From assembly GCF_001182785.1 (NCBI RefSeq), contig NZ_CP012099.1:2416501-2480500 (forward strand): 64,000 nt of DNA. The letters are read 5' to 3'. Shown here piece by piece: positions 1 through 7,837 of this stretch (position 1 is the stretch's first letter; the number at the start of each line of letters is the position of its first letter). Made by a program: the position numbers and the translations under genes. Origin of the DNA: Bacillus thuringiensis (GTDB taxonomy: Bacteria; Bacillota; Bacilli; Bacillales; Bacillaceae_G). Under the pieces are notes generated by a model, which saw only the letters and a program-made list of their open reading frames with translations, made no database searches and had not been told where the DNA came from.

Positions 1-191
1 GTCAAATCAATAAGCATCTAAAGTTTTATGCGTACGTGAAGTAATTAAAAAATCGATTTATAAGAGTCAGCTTTTTTTCTCAATACCCCACCAATCAGTA
101 AATATATATGTCTGTCTGTTTAAGCCTTTACGTGTTCATTGACAAAAAGCTGACTATACTCAGTCAGCTTTTTATATATTACATTCTAGTA
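1..191. other. Left window edge, no gene seen
   Basis: I see no supportable coding region here. The stretch holds a short T-rich motif (AGTCAGC followed by Ts near 67) and a complete hairpin ending at 173, so it is probably the 3' flank of a gene that lies outside the window. Confidence 0.4.
144..173 (+). terminator. Rho-independent terminator
   Basis: A 12-bp perfect stem (AAAAAGCTGACT with AGTCAGCTTTTT) with a 6-nt loop, ending in Ts. Because it is A-rich on one side and T-rich on the other it could work in both directions. It probably ends a gene left of the window. Confidence 0.7.
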
Positions 192-298
192 TTTATCCCG
201 CTATTTGCCGGGCAGTAAGGCCCCCACCTCAAAATTCAACGAAAGTAAGGAAGTAGGTGTGGGATCAACTATCCGTAAAAGCCCGAGTGGTCCCAAAA
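192..298 (+). repeat. Degenerate, 3'-truncated bcr1 repeat
   Basis: The sequence begins TTTATCCCGC and follows the same order of blocks as the two full copies in this window (GGGCAGTAA, CCCCCACCTCAAAATTCA, GTAGGT, CGTAAAAGCCCG). It loses similarity before the right-hand hairpin and the terminal TTTCACTTTAT. The paired blocks CCCACCT and AGGTGTGGG remain, so the internal stem could still fold. bcr1 is a repeat of about 155 bp known from the B. cereus group. This copy is an old or truncated one lying just downstream of the repeat-bearing coat gene on the minus strand. Confidence 0.7.
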
Positions 299-333
299 GA
301 CATATTCTTTCCTTTCAGTTGACATCGAAAATA

Positions 334-618
334 TTACCAATTTTTCCTTTTACAATGGCAACAAATAAAGAAACAATTACAGCGACACTTATTTCGTTTA
401 GAACACCAATCATCATCACGATGACACTTTTCTTTAGATTTCCACCAGTCATCATCACGATGACACTTTTCTTTAGATTTCCACCAGTCATCATCACGAT
501 GACACTTTTCTTTAGATTTCCACCAGTCATCATCACGATGACACTTTTCTTTAGATTTCCACCAATCATCACAACAATGCTTTTTCTGAGAACTCCAGCA
601 ATCATTTTTCCAAGACAT
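334..618 (-). CDS. Cys/Trp-rich repeat protein, probable spore coat or exosporium component
   Basis: A 94-residue protein with four exact 13-residue repeats (unit DWWKSKEKCHRDD), flanked by CCDDWW before them and a Cys-rich tail with CRCNC and CCHC. High Cys, His, Trp and charged content with no hydrophobic core is typical of cross-linked Bacillus coat or exosporium proteins. An AAAGGAGG ribosome site lies at 628-635; the start at 618 has 9-nt spacing. A closer ATG at 622 gives only six codons before a stop. A sigma-K-like minus 10 box (CATAGAATA) lies at 651-659 on the same strand. In the +1 frame another ORF runs through the repeats, so a frameshift near 400 cannot be excluded. The exact family was not recognised. 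Confidence 0.6.
   Translation of the reverse strand: MSWKNDCWSSQKKHCCDDWWKSKEKCHRDDDWWKSKEKCHRDDDWWKSKEKCHRDDDWWKSKEKCHRDDDWCSKRNKCRCNCFFICCHCKRKNW
411..566 (-). repeat. Four tandem 39-bp repeats inside the coat gene
   Basis: Units start at 411, 450, 489 and 528, are 39 bp each and identical or nearly so. The period is a multiple of three, so copy number can change without breaking the frame. A diverged partial unit follows at 567. This is a typical site of strain-to-strain length variation by slippage. Confidence 0.9.
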
Positions 619-650
619 TCATTTCTACCTCCTTTTAATAGTGTTCATAT

Positions 651-659
651 TATTCTATG
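651..659 (-). promoter_or_regulatory. Sigma-K-like minus 10 element
   Basis: On the minus strand the sequence reads CATAGAATA, matching the sigma-K minus 10 consensus CATANNNTA, some 30 bp upstream of the coat-like gene. No AC minus 35 element stands at the ideal distance, so the call rests on the minus 10 box and the product type. Confidence 0.35.
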
Positions 660-711
660 TTTTAATAAAAAAATGGCTTGTTTATTAACCTACTATTTTC
701 CTTTTATATGA

Positions 712-1156
712 TAGAGTATTTTCTACTAGATATAGAGTTCATACAAACAATGCTAATTTTTAAGAGATAATAGACAGAACTACTAGTTATGGTATTTTCC
801 CATGAACATTTGTTAAAGAAAACATTCTGATTATAAATAATATCTTATTTTGGAGTACACTTCTCTGAATGTATATTTCACAATAGCGAAGGAAAAACGG
901 GTGCGTCTTTCGGGGAGAGGGGGGCCTATTAAAAGAAAAAAGATTTGTTTTAGAAAGTGGATCTAAACATTAAATACAGCAGAATCCAACTCTCCTCATT
1001 AAACAACATATTAATTATGAGAGGTCTGTTTTTATAATTAATAATGAAAAGAGTGTTTAGTACAAGTGTTTGTTTTTTTCTTTCTATGTTTTTGCCTCGT
1101 ACCCTTTTAAGCAAGTGGACATACTTTATTAATAGAAAGGATTAGGGGGTGAGGTT
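712..1156. other. Intergenic region between two coat-like genes
   Basis: No ORF with a ribosome site was found. It carries a G-rich patch near 918-927 and, at its right end, a sigma-K-like promoter for the next gene. Nothing else recognised. Confidence 0.4.
1101..1128 (+). promoter_or_regulatory. Sigma-K-type promoter candidate
   Basis: AC at 1101-1102, 17 bp, then CATACTTTA at 1120-1128. This fits the mother-cell sigma-K consensus AC-N16/17-CATANNNTA and lies just upstream of a Cys-rich coat-like gene, as expected for late sporulation expression. Confidence 0.5.
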
Positions 1157-1471
1157 TTGGGGTCTCGATTTAATAATTGTAAAAAGAAGTGTAGATGTAA
1201 ACAGGATGATTGTTGGGATGCTTTCGAAGAGTGTAAAAAAGAACATGAAGAACAAAATAAAAAATGCGATTGTTGCTGTGTTCAAGGAATTAGAGACGAG
1301 CTTAAAAAATTAGTACACAGTGCAGTGCGCATTACTACAACAGGAAATAATTTTGAAGGAACTGTTTCTTCAGTAACTTGTGATGTTGTAAGGCTTGCTA
1401 ATAGTGCTGGCGTAGTTACGGTAATTATATCTGTATGTAAAATTGAAGCTATTGAACTATTGTTGACATAG
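1157..1471 (+). CDS. Cys-rich spore coat/exosporium-like protein
   Basis: 104 residues. The first 40 are rich in Cys and Lys (CKKKCRCKQDDCW, CDCCC); the remainder is a compact beta-rich domain (about residues 45-104) with the pattern LKKLVxSAVRITTTGNxFEGTVSSVxxDVV, resembling the DUF2642/LSm-like fold seen in Bacillus coat proteins. The TTG start follows AGGGGGTGAGG closely; no better start exists in frame. A sigma-K-like promoter lies 30 bp upstream and a terminator follows, so it is probably a single-gene sporulation unit. The assignment to the coat is inferred from composition and promoter, not from a recognised family name. Confidence 0.65.
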   Translation: MGSRFNNCKKKCRCKQDDCWDAFEECKKEHEEQNKKCDCCCVQGIRDELKKLVHSAVRITTTGNNFEGTVSSVTCDVVRLANSAGVVTVIISVCKIEAIELLLT

Positions 1472-1496
1472 GAAAAAAGCATAATTATGTTTTTTT

Positions 1497-1524
1497 ATAA
1501 AGCCATTCACATGAATGGCTTTAT
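1497..1524 (+). terminator. Rho-independent terminator
   Basis: ATAAAGCCATTCA paired with TGAATGGCTTTAT around a very short loop, with a T-rich tail. It closes the coat-like gene unit. Confidence 0.75.
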
Positions 1525-1610
1525 TTTAATTTCATATAAAAGGAGAATATATTCTTTATATAGAAATAAGTTTGAGGCTATAAAGAGTGATGTACGAAAG
1601 GAGCATGGAA

Positions 1611-2120
1611 ATGATCAAACTAGAAATCTTTAAAAAATCTGATTTTAAACAATTAATAAACTGGATTAATTCCGAAGAATTTCTAATACAATGGTCAGGA
1701 AATGCCTTCACATTTCCTTTAGACGAACAGCAATTAGAGAAGTATATAGAAAGTGCAAATACACTCGCTTTCAAAGTGGTAGATGAAGAGACTTCAGACG
1801 TTATTGGTCATATTTCGCTTGGGCAAATAGATAATATTAATAAGTCCGCTAGAATTGGAAAAGTATTAGTTGGTAATACAAAGATGAGAGGACGTTCTAT
1901 AGGAAAACATATGATGAAAGCAGTACTTCATATTGCTTTTGACGAATTAAAACTACATAGAGTAACTCTTGATGTGTATGATTTTAATACATCGGCGATT
2001 TCATGTTACGAAAAAATAGGGTTTGTAAAAGAAGGCTTATTAAGAGAGTCAAAAAGAGTAGGAGAAACGTATTGGAATTTATGGGAAATGAGTATGTTAG
2101 AATATGAATGGAAGAAGTAG
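1611..2120 (+). CDS. GNAT family N-acetyltransferase (RimJ/RimL-like)
   Basis: 169 residues with the single GNAT fold: N-terminal substrate half, then the acetyl-CoA site near residues 88-105 (IGKVLVGNTKMRGRSIGKHMM, a variant of the RGxGxG/A loop) and the conserved C-terminal motif NTSAISCYEKIGFVKEG. Such enzymes move an acetyl group from acetyl-CoA to an amine on a protein end, an antibiotic or a small metabolite; the acceptor cannot be told from sequence. The start at 1611 is preferred because AAAGGAG sits seven bases upstream; ATG 1605 is too close. It appears to head a run of small genes reaching the DinB gene at 3930. Confidence 0.85.
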   Translation: MIKLEIFKKSDFKQLINWINSEEFLIQWSGNAFTFPLDEQQLEKYIESANTLAFKVVDEETSDVIGHISLGQIDNINKSARIGKVLVGNTKMRGRSIGKHMMKAVLHIAFDELKLHRVTLDVYDFNTSAISCYEKIGFVKEGLLRESKRVGETYWNLWEMSMLEYEWKK

Positions 2121-2175
2121 CAACAATAGTGATTTATAATTATGTTATGTTAACAAAAGGGGCTTGGTGGGTATA

Positions 2176-2736
2176 GTGGATAATAAAACAAAAATAATTT
2201 CAATTGCAGCTGTTTCGGGGGGAGGTAAAACTACAATTACAGAAAGATTAAAGCATAAGTTTAAAAACTCAAAAGCTCTATATTTTGATAGTTATACATT
2301 TGATAACTGTCCCGCTGATATTTGTAAATGGATTGATGATGGGGCGAATTACGACGAGTGGGTATTAACACCATTAATTCATGATATTGAGCAACTTATA
2401 CAAAATAATACCTTAGACTATATTATTGTAGATTATCCTTTTGCATACTTAAATAGTGAGATGCGAAAATTCATTGATGTAACTATATTTATTGATACGC
2501 CTTTGGATATTGCGATGGCTAGAAGGATTTTGCGAGATTTTAAGGAAGGTACAATAGATGAAATATATAATGATTTGGAACATTACATGACATATGCGAG
2601 AAAAGCTTATTTAGAGGCAATTCATACTGTTAAGCCGAATTCAGATATCGTATTGGATGGTTCTTTATCTGTAAGTGAAATAATTAATCACGCTGTAGAG
2701 GAACTTGGTCGAAGAGAAGTGATTGTCAATGGTTAA
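2176..2736 (+). CDS. P-loop NTPase, uridine kinase-like
   Basis: 186 residues with a Walker A loop close to the N-terminus (AVSGGGKTTI), a DSYTFDN segment like the Asp-Tyr region of uridine/nucleoside kinases, a Walker B-like stretch (DYIIVDYPF) and a lid-like region with RRILRD. This is the layout of small-molecule kinases that transfer phosphate from ATP to a nucleoside or vitamin-like hydroxyl. The substrate is unknown. The GTG at 2176 follows GGTGGG; a TTG at 2164 is directly against an AGGGG and less likely. The end overlaps the following gene, suggesting translational coupling. Confidence 0.75.
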   Translation: MDNKTKIISIAAVSGGGKTTITERLKHKFKNSKALYFDSYTFDNCPADICKWIDDGANYDEWVLTPLIHDIEQLIQNNTLDYIIVDYPFAYLNSEMRKFIDVTIFIDTPLDIAMARRILRDFKEGTIDEIYNDLEHYMTYARKAYLEAIHTVKPNSDIVLDGSLSVSEIINHAVEELGRREVIVNG

Positions 2737-3469
2737 ATGTATAGAGGAATATATACAAGTTACTGATTTTAAAATGTATACGAAAATACTCCAAGGAAAG
2801 AAGCAGCAGCCTGTTATTATATTGGAATCAGGCTATGGCGATTATTCGAAGGCATGGAATCAAATTGCTGAAGGACTGACGGAATATGGTACGGTACTTA
2901 CATACGATCGGGCTGGATTAGGCAAAAGCGGGAAGAGTTCCAAGAAACGTATTAGTTCTGAAATGGTAAAAGATTTGAGAACATGCTTAAATCTTTTACA
3001 ACTGAAGCCACCTTATATTTTTGTAGGACATTCTTTTGGTGGTATAAATGCACGTTTATTTACGGATTTTTATCCTGAAGATATGTTGGGAATGGTTTTG
3101 GTTGATTCTACACCAGTAAATTATAAAGAAGCATTTTTGCAAATCATGTCTCCAGAATTTCAAGAAGCTTACTATAAACAATTTGTACATGAAAGTTCTT
3201 ATGAAGAGTTTATGTTTAGTCTGGGTGAAGCAGATAAATATTGTCAGTCAACGAGAAATATTCCACTCGTCGTGTTAGCAGCTGGTAAAAAAGCTTTTTA
3301 TTCGCAAGATGCACAAATAAAATGGTTACAATTGCAAGAAGAATTATTACGATTATCAAACAAAAATAAACTAATAATTGCAGAACAAAGTGGTCATTAT
3401 ATTCAAAAAGATGAACCACATTATATAACAGATGCTGTTAGGTGGATAATTGGAGTAGGGGAGAGATAG
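2729..3469 (+). CDS. Alpha/beta hydrolase
   Basis: 246 residues with the alpha/beta hydrolase order: oxyanion region after LESGYGDYSKAW, nucleophile elbow GHSFGG, an acid residue region around VLAAGKK, and a C-terminal catalytic His in QSGHYIQKDEP. No signal peptide, so cytoplasmic. It probably cleaves an ester or similar bond; the substrate is unknown. Start overlaps the end of the upstream kinase-like gene by 8 bases, and a TTG at 2723 is an alternative start. Belongs to a cluster of overlapping small-enzyme genes. Confidence 0.8.
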   Translation: MVKCIEEYIQVTDFKMYTKILQGKKQQPVIILESGYGDYSKAWNQIAEGLTEYGTVLTYDRAGLGKSGKSSKKRISSEMVKDLRTCLNLLQLKPPYIFVGHSFGGINARLFTDFYPEDMLGMVLVDSTPVNYKEAFLQIMSPEFQEAYYKQFVHESSYEEFMFSLGEADKYCQSTRNIPLVVLAAGKKAFYSQDAQIKWLQLQEELLRLSNKNKLIIAEQSGHYIQKDEPHYITDAVRWIIGVGER

Positions 3470-3471
3470 AT

Positions 3472-3930
3472 GTGTACACATTATTTCAATATAATTGGCA
3501 AGTAAGAGAAGATTGGTTTAAGTGGTGTGAACAACTTTCAGAGGAAGATTTACTTTGCAAACGTGTTGGTGGTGTTGGGGGTATTTTAGAAACATTATTT
3601 CATATTGTAGATGTAGAGTATAGTTGGATTAGTGCTCTTCAAGGAGAAGATGATAGAGAACCGCAATTTAAAGATTATCAATCGATTCAAAAAGTGAAAG
3701 CGTTATCTGATTTATATAAACGAGAATTAAAAGCTTTTTTGCAGTTGTGGTCATCTAGTCTAGAATGTAAGATGTTTAATGCTTCGTGGACAGATAAAAC
3801 ATATACATACGGTGAAGTTTTAAGACATGTAATCGTACATGAAATCCATCATATTGGTCAGCTATCTATATGGGCGAGGGAGTTAAACTTGCAACCAGTT
3901 TCAGCAAATTTGATTGGAAGAGGATTATAG
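3472..3930 (+). CDS. DinB family putative metal-dependent enzyme
   Basis: 152 residues of four-helix-bundle character with the DinB metal ligands in view: HIVDVE after the first helix pair and HVIVHEIHHIGQLSIW near the C-terminus. The DinB/YfiT superfamily includes thiol (bacillithiol) S-transferases and many proteins of unknown role. The GTG at 3472 follows GGGGAGAG; an upstream in-frame GTG at 3442 would overlap the hydrolase gene. Last gene of the cluster and followed by a strong terminator. Confidence 0.8.
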   Translation: MYTLFQYNWQVREDWFKWCEQLSEEDLLCKRVGGVGGILETLFHIVDVEYSWISALQGEDDREPQFKDYQSIQKVKALSDLYKRELKAFLQLWSSSLECKMFNASWTDKTYTYGEVLRHVIVHEIHHIGQLSIWARELNLQPVSANLIGRGL

Positions 3931-3937
3931 AATTAGA

Positions 3938-3972
3938 AACCGACTTGCATCTTAAACGCAAGTCGGTTTTTA
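3938..3972 (+). terminator. Rho-independent terminator
   Basis: AACCGACTTGC and GCAAGTCGGTT form an 11-bp perfect stem, followed by Ts. It ends the cluster that begins with the GNAT gene. Confidence 0.85.
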
Positions 3973-3988
3973 TATATAAGAAGATTTC

Positions 3989-5005
3989 TTAATTGAAATC
4001 CTCGGATTTTTTCTGACGTATATGTAAAAACATTAAGGTGGTAATGATTAAGAAAATCATTATAGTTTGTATAATTAAGTTTTTAAACTGAAGCAATATT
4101 GTCCAAGATGTAAGGGTGTCTTTAAAAGCTTGGAGTGCAGAGTACGAGGAAGGATCAAAACCATACTGTAGCAACTTTTTTGTTTCAATAAATGAGATGT
4201 TTTCTTCATCTGCATCTAATATTACTGAAATTAGTCTAGTATCTCCTAGTTCTGCTGTACTGACAAAACTATAATTACCGTTAGTTGAAAAACTAGTTTG
4301 TAAGCCATCAACACCTTGAAGTTTAATGTTTTCATTAAGGGAATATATCATTTTATTCGTATTGAAAACCTGGGAATCTTTGAAGGTAAATTGGTAAGAG
4401 GTTAGTTTCGTAATATTCAATACATCTGGAAAATCTTTTACTAATCGTGCAGCTAGTTTAGCTGCGTCTATTGCTGTTGTAGTTGATTGTTTATTTGTAT
4501 CATGATTAATTCCAGTAGAGTTTAGAAATGGAGATGGTTGTAATAACTGTAGTTCTTTTGCTTTTTTATTCATTAATATTGTAAAGTTATCTTCATTTCC
4601 AGCAATGTGTTCTGCTAGAGCGAGTGCAGAACGATTATTCCCTGCCAGTAGCAATGCATGAAGTAAATCACGAACCGTTGTTTTATCATTCGATGTTACT
4701 TGTATAGGGCTTGTCTCTACTCGGAAAACTTCGTTACTTATTTGTACGAAGTCATCTAACTGTATTTTTCTATCATTTAGTTGCTCCAATACGATATATT
4801 CTGTCATTAATTTAGATAAAGTAGCTGATTGTACTGGAGTTTCTTCATTTTTTTTATAAACAATTTCACCCGAATTAGCATTTATTAAAATAGCTGATTT
4901 AGCTTGAATAATCGGACCATTTACATAAAGGTAAAAATATAAAACGATAAGTGCAGTAATGAAAAAAGATAATAATAAAATAGCGAATTTTTTTAAGAAT
5001 TGCAT
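3989..5005 (-). CDS. D-Ala-D-Ala carboxypeptidase-like protein with altered catalytic motifs
   Basis: 338 residues. An N-terminal membrane anchor (residues about 8-28), a peptidase S11 fold (about 35-270) and a C-terminal hydrophobic segment (about 302-325). The S11 landmarks align well (SAILINANSGEIVYKKN; KLMTEYIVLE; GVDGL) but the catalytic residues do not: SxxK is T62-L-S-K65, SxN is A121-G-N, KTG is Q236-T-S. True enzymes of this family trim the last D-Ala of peptidoglycan stem peptides; this one is probably a non-enzymatic binder or sensor, or has altered activity. It is transcribed in the same direction as the VanRS-like genes, behind their terminator, with its own AGGAGG site. Confidence 0.8.
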   Translation of the reverse strand: MQFLKKFAILLLSFFITALIVLYFYLYVNGPIIQAKSAILINANSGEIVYKKNEETPVQSATLSKLMTEYIVLEQLNDRKIQLDDFVQISNEVFRVETSPIQVTSNDKTTVRDLLHALLLAGNNRSALALAEHIAGNEDNFTILMNKKAKELQLLQPSPFLNSTGINHDTNKQSTTTAIDAAKLAARLVKDFPDVLNITKLTSYQFTFKDSQVFNTNKMIYSLNENIKLQGVDGLQTSFSTNGNYSFVSTAELGDTRLISVILDADEENISFIETKKLLQYGFDPSSYSALQAFKDTLTSWTILLQFKNLIIQTIMIFLIITTLMFLHIRQKKSEDFN

Positions 5006-5129
5006 AAGCGATCCTCCTATTATGACATCAATAATAGTATTGTAAAAAGGAATGCTTAATTAGGAAGAAAGAAAAGGTAAAGAATTTCTAAAGAATTATA
5101 AAGGATTATTAAATTTAGGGAAATAATAG

Positions 5130-5170
5130 AAAAAGTTCAATTTCTTATATGATAAGAAACTGAACTTTTT
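5130..5170 (-). terminator. Rho-independent terminator
   Basis: A long near-perfect stem (AAAAAGTTCA...TGAACTTTTT with inner TTTCTTA/TAAGAAA) between the histidine kinase gene and the carboxypeptidase-like gene. It suggests that the latter is not simply the third gene of the two-component operon. Confidence 0.7.
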
Positions 5171-5180
5171 ATTTGTAATA

Positions 5181-6350
5181 TTAACATTTGTATGGAAGTA
5201 GTTTTACGGTGAATGTTGTTTTTTCGTCATCACTATATACTTCAATTGTTCCTTTATGCAACTCGACTATACTTTTTGCAATTGCTAATCCAAGTCCAGA
5301 TCCACCAGTGTTTGTAGAGCGTGATTTCTCAACGCGATAAAAACGTTCAAAAATATGAGGTAAATCCGTACTAGGAATAGGTTGTCCGTAATTTGTTATA
5401 TCAATTGTAATCATATTATTGCTTTCATAAGCAGTAAGGTCAATATAGCGACCTTCGCTTCCATAAGCGATAGCGTTTATAATAAGATTTTCAAACACAC
5501 GCACTAATTTGTCACCATCAGCTAATACCATGAGCTTTTGAGACGGGAAAGAAGGCCGACATTCTATATTAGCTTCTTGAACCTGTATGCGGAATTGAAC
5601 AGTTAATTGTCCAAGTAACTCTACAATATCAATAGGGACAGAATACAAGCTTAATTCTTTATTTTGAACACGTGTATATTCGAACAAGTCATTCATTAAT
5701 GCATTAAGACGAGTTACTTTATCGTAAATGACTTGAATATAGTATCGCAATTCCACTTCATCTCTATAATTATCATGATGGATTAAATTTACGTATCCAA
5801 CTATAGAAGTAAGAGGAGTGCGTAAGTCATGTGATACATTTGTAATAAGTTCACTTTTTGCTTGTTCCGCTTGTCTTTCTTCATCAATTGAGACTTTTAA
5901 TTGTTCAACAATTTCATTGACCCCGATTGCTAACTCTTCCAGATAGTTATGATTTACAATAGAAACTTTATGATTGAAGTTTCCATTTGCAATGTAACGA
6001 ATTTCTTCTATCATTTTTTTAATACAAGTTTCATAGTAAAGTTTTCTCTCGTGACGATAAAAAATGTAAAGATAGGATGAAAAAATAGAAAATAAAAACA
6101 AATAAGAAACAATCATCATCCATAAAGACTCTTTAATCCCTTTATACTTTTCATAACCAAAAATTCGAATGAATTCTTTACCAAGTTCGGTTAGAGTAAG
6201 TGAACTCTCAATTACACTCGTAACGAGGCGATAAATAATTAATTCAGTAATAGGAGTGAGTGTGATAGCTAATAAGAGCCAAAAAATAAGTTTCCATTTA
6301 GGAATATCTTTTAATATATCAAATGCTTCATTTCTCAATTTTATAGCCAA
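5181..6350 (-). CDS. VanS-like sensor histidine kinase
   Basis: 389 residues. Two transmembrane segments (about 18-40 and 78-98) enclose a short external loop; a HAMP-like linker follows; the dimerisation domain carries the phospho-accepting His in NVSHDLRTPLTSIVGY; the ATPase domain shows the N box (NLIINAIAYGSEG), DITNYGQPIP and the G box GGSGLGLAIAKSI. It should phosphorylate the response regulator whose gene overlaps it by 23 bases. The start is uncertain: TTG at 6350 lies inside the regulator gene, and a TTG at 6338 is an alternative. Closest general type is VanS/PhoR-like; the signal may concern the cell envelope, given the neighbouring carboxypeptidase-like gene. Confidence 0.85.
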   Translation of the reverse strand: MAIKLRNEAFDILKDIPKWKLIFWLLLAITLTPITELIIYRLVTSVIESSLTLTELGKEFIRIFGYEKYKGIKESLWMMIVSYLFLFSIFSSYLYIFYRHERKLYYETCIKKMIEEIRYIANGNFNHKVSIVNHNYLEELAIGVNEIVEQLKVSIDEERQAEQAKSELITNVSHDLRTPLTSIVGYVNLIHHDNYRDEVELRYYIQVIYDKVTRLNALMNDLFEYTRVQNKELSLYSVPIDIVELLGQLTVQFRIQVQEANIECRPSFPSQKLMVLADGDKLVRVFENLIINAIAYGSEGRYIDLTAYESNNMITIDITNYGQPIPSTDLPHIFERFYRVEKSRSTNTGGSGLGLAIAKSIVELHKGTIEVYSDDEKTTFTVKLLPYKC

Positions 6351-7023
6351 CTCCCCAAACAGTATGAATCAATTTTTCTCCATTCATTACTGTTTCAAGT
6401 TTATCCCGTAAGTTGCTAATATGGACCATTACCGTCTTATTTGAACCATAACCATCTTCATTCCAAACGCGTTCGAAAATTTCTTCTGAACTAAATACTC
6501 TTCCTGTATTACTCGCAAGTAAATATAAAATATCGAATTCAATAGAAGTGAGTTTAATATACTCTCCATTTACTTTAACAGTATGATTATGTTTGTGTAT
6601 TTCAACAGAGCGAATACGAATAATACCATCTTCATTCTTTTGCGAAGTAGCATTTTGGAAAGAGGATCTTCGTAATAAAGCTTTTACTCTAGCTACTAAT
6701 TCTAATGGATTGAATGGTTTGATCATATAATCATCGGCACCTGTCATAAGACCTAATATTTTATCCATATCTTCTGCTTTTGCACTAAGCATTAGAATTG
6801 GTACAGTATTATTTTCACGTACTTCCTGACAAACTTCTAATCCGTTTCGTTTTGGCATCATAATATCCAAAATCATAAGGTCAACTTCATATGTAGAAAC
6901 CTTTTGCAATGCTTCATCGCCATCATAAGCTTTATAAATGTTATAGCCTTCATTTCGCAAATAAACAGCAAGTAATTCAACAATCTCTTTATCATCATCA
7001 ATAATTAATATATTTTTATTCAT
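6328..7023 (-). CDS. OmpR/VanR-like response regulator
   Basis: 231 residues. The receiver domain has the acidic pair in IDDDK, the phospho-acceptor D53 in LMILDIMMP and the conserved K102 in MIKPFNP; residues about 130-231 form the winged-helix OmpR DNA-binding domain ending VWGVGYKIEK. The ATG at 7023 follows GGAAAGGAA and begins at the usual first beta strand; longer in-frame extensions are not supported. Forms a two-gene operon with the overlapping kinase. Confidence 0.9.
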   Translation of the reverse strand: MNKNILIIDDDKEIVELLAVYLRNEGYNIYKAYDGDEALQKVSTYEVDLMILDIMMPKRNGLEVCQEVRENNTVPILMLSAKAEDMDKILGLMTGADDYMIKPFNPLELVARVKALLRRSSFQNATSQKNEDGIIRIRSVEIHKHNHTVKVNGEYIKLTSIEFDILYLLASNTGRVFSSEEIFERVWNEDGYGSNKTVMVHISNLRDKLETVMNGEKLIHTVWGVGYKIEK

Positions 7024-7215
7024 TGTGTAGTTCCTTTCCTTACAAATCATCAACATTACTATAATATCAAACATTTATGTACTTGTAGCGATGATTCTGT
7101 ATAAAATTTCATGTAACGTATTAAAAAGGAGTAAAAAGATTAATAACGAATATAAAATAACAAGGATATTTAGATTCCACATTATACTGAAAGTTAGTTA
7201 TAAGGGGGATTTTCT

Positions 7216-7824
7216 ATGCTATATAATGATATATATTCATTTACTCCAACTGGAAAAATAGAAAATGATATTAAAGATTTTCTACTAAAATATAATAAAG
7301 AGTTTACATATAAACATTCAATGCGTTTGGCAAATGAGGTAAAAAAGATTGCGGAAAAGTTTCACGTAGATAAAGAAAAAGCAGCAATTGCAGGATATTT
7401 ACATGATATTAGTGGCATTTTTCCGAATGAGGAGCGGATTGCAGTTACTGAAGAATTTGGGGTAGAAATAGTGGAAGCAGAAAGAAAATTTCCTATGATT
7501 ATTCATCAAAAATTATCGAGAGTAATCGCAAAAGAAATATTTAAAGTAGAAGATGAAGAAATTTTAAATGCAATTTGTTGCCATACAACGTTGCGTAAAC
7601 ATGCAACGAAAATGGATTTAGTATTATTTGTTGCAGATAAAATAGAATGGGATCAAAAAGGGACACCACCATATTTAATAGAAATAAAAAAAGGATTGGA
7701 AAAATCTTTGGAAAAAGCAGCTTTTGTATATATTTCATATTTGTGGGAAAGGAAAGATACATTGAAAGTTATACACCCGTGGCTAGAAGAAGCATATTGG
7801 GATTTAAAAAGAATTGTACAGTAG
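7216..7824 (+). CDS. YqeK-like HD-domain phosphohydrolase
   Basis: 202 residues. HD-domain metal ligands appear in order: YKHSMRLA, YLHDISG, IIHQKLS, ICCHTTLR and VADKIEW. This matches the YqeK group, which hydrolyse dinucleoside tetraphosphates (Ap4A) to two nucleoside diphosphates; in most Bacillus a second yqeK sits in the nadD cluster, so this would be a paralogue. The start is well placed after AAGGGGGA. The DUF3885-like pseudogene follows immediately and may have shared the transcript. Confidence 0.75.
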   Translation: MLYNDIYSFTPTGKIENDIKDFLLKYNKEFTYKHSMRLANEVKKIAEKFHVDKEKAAIAGYLHDISGIFPNEERIAVTEEFGVEIVEAERKFPMIIHQKLSRVIAKEIFKVEDEEILNAICCHTTLRKHATKMDLVLFVADKIEWDQKGTPPYLIEIKKGLEKSLEKAAFVYISYLWERKDTLKVIHPWLEEAYWDLKRIVQ

Positions 7825-7837
7825 AAAGGACAAGGAA

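Noticed and set aside
411..566. Possible CRISPR array
   Set aside because: The units are directly adjacent with no unique spacers and lie in frame inside a gene.
205..711. Plus-strand ORF of 168 codons across the 39-bp repeats
   Set aside because: No ribosome site, starts inside the bcr1 relic, and its repeats are the complement of the better supported coat-like gene.
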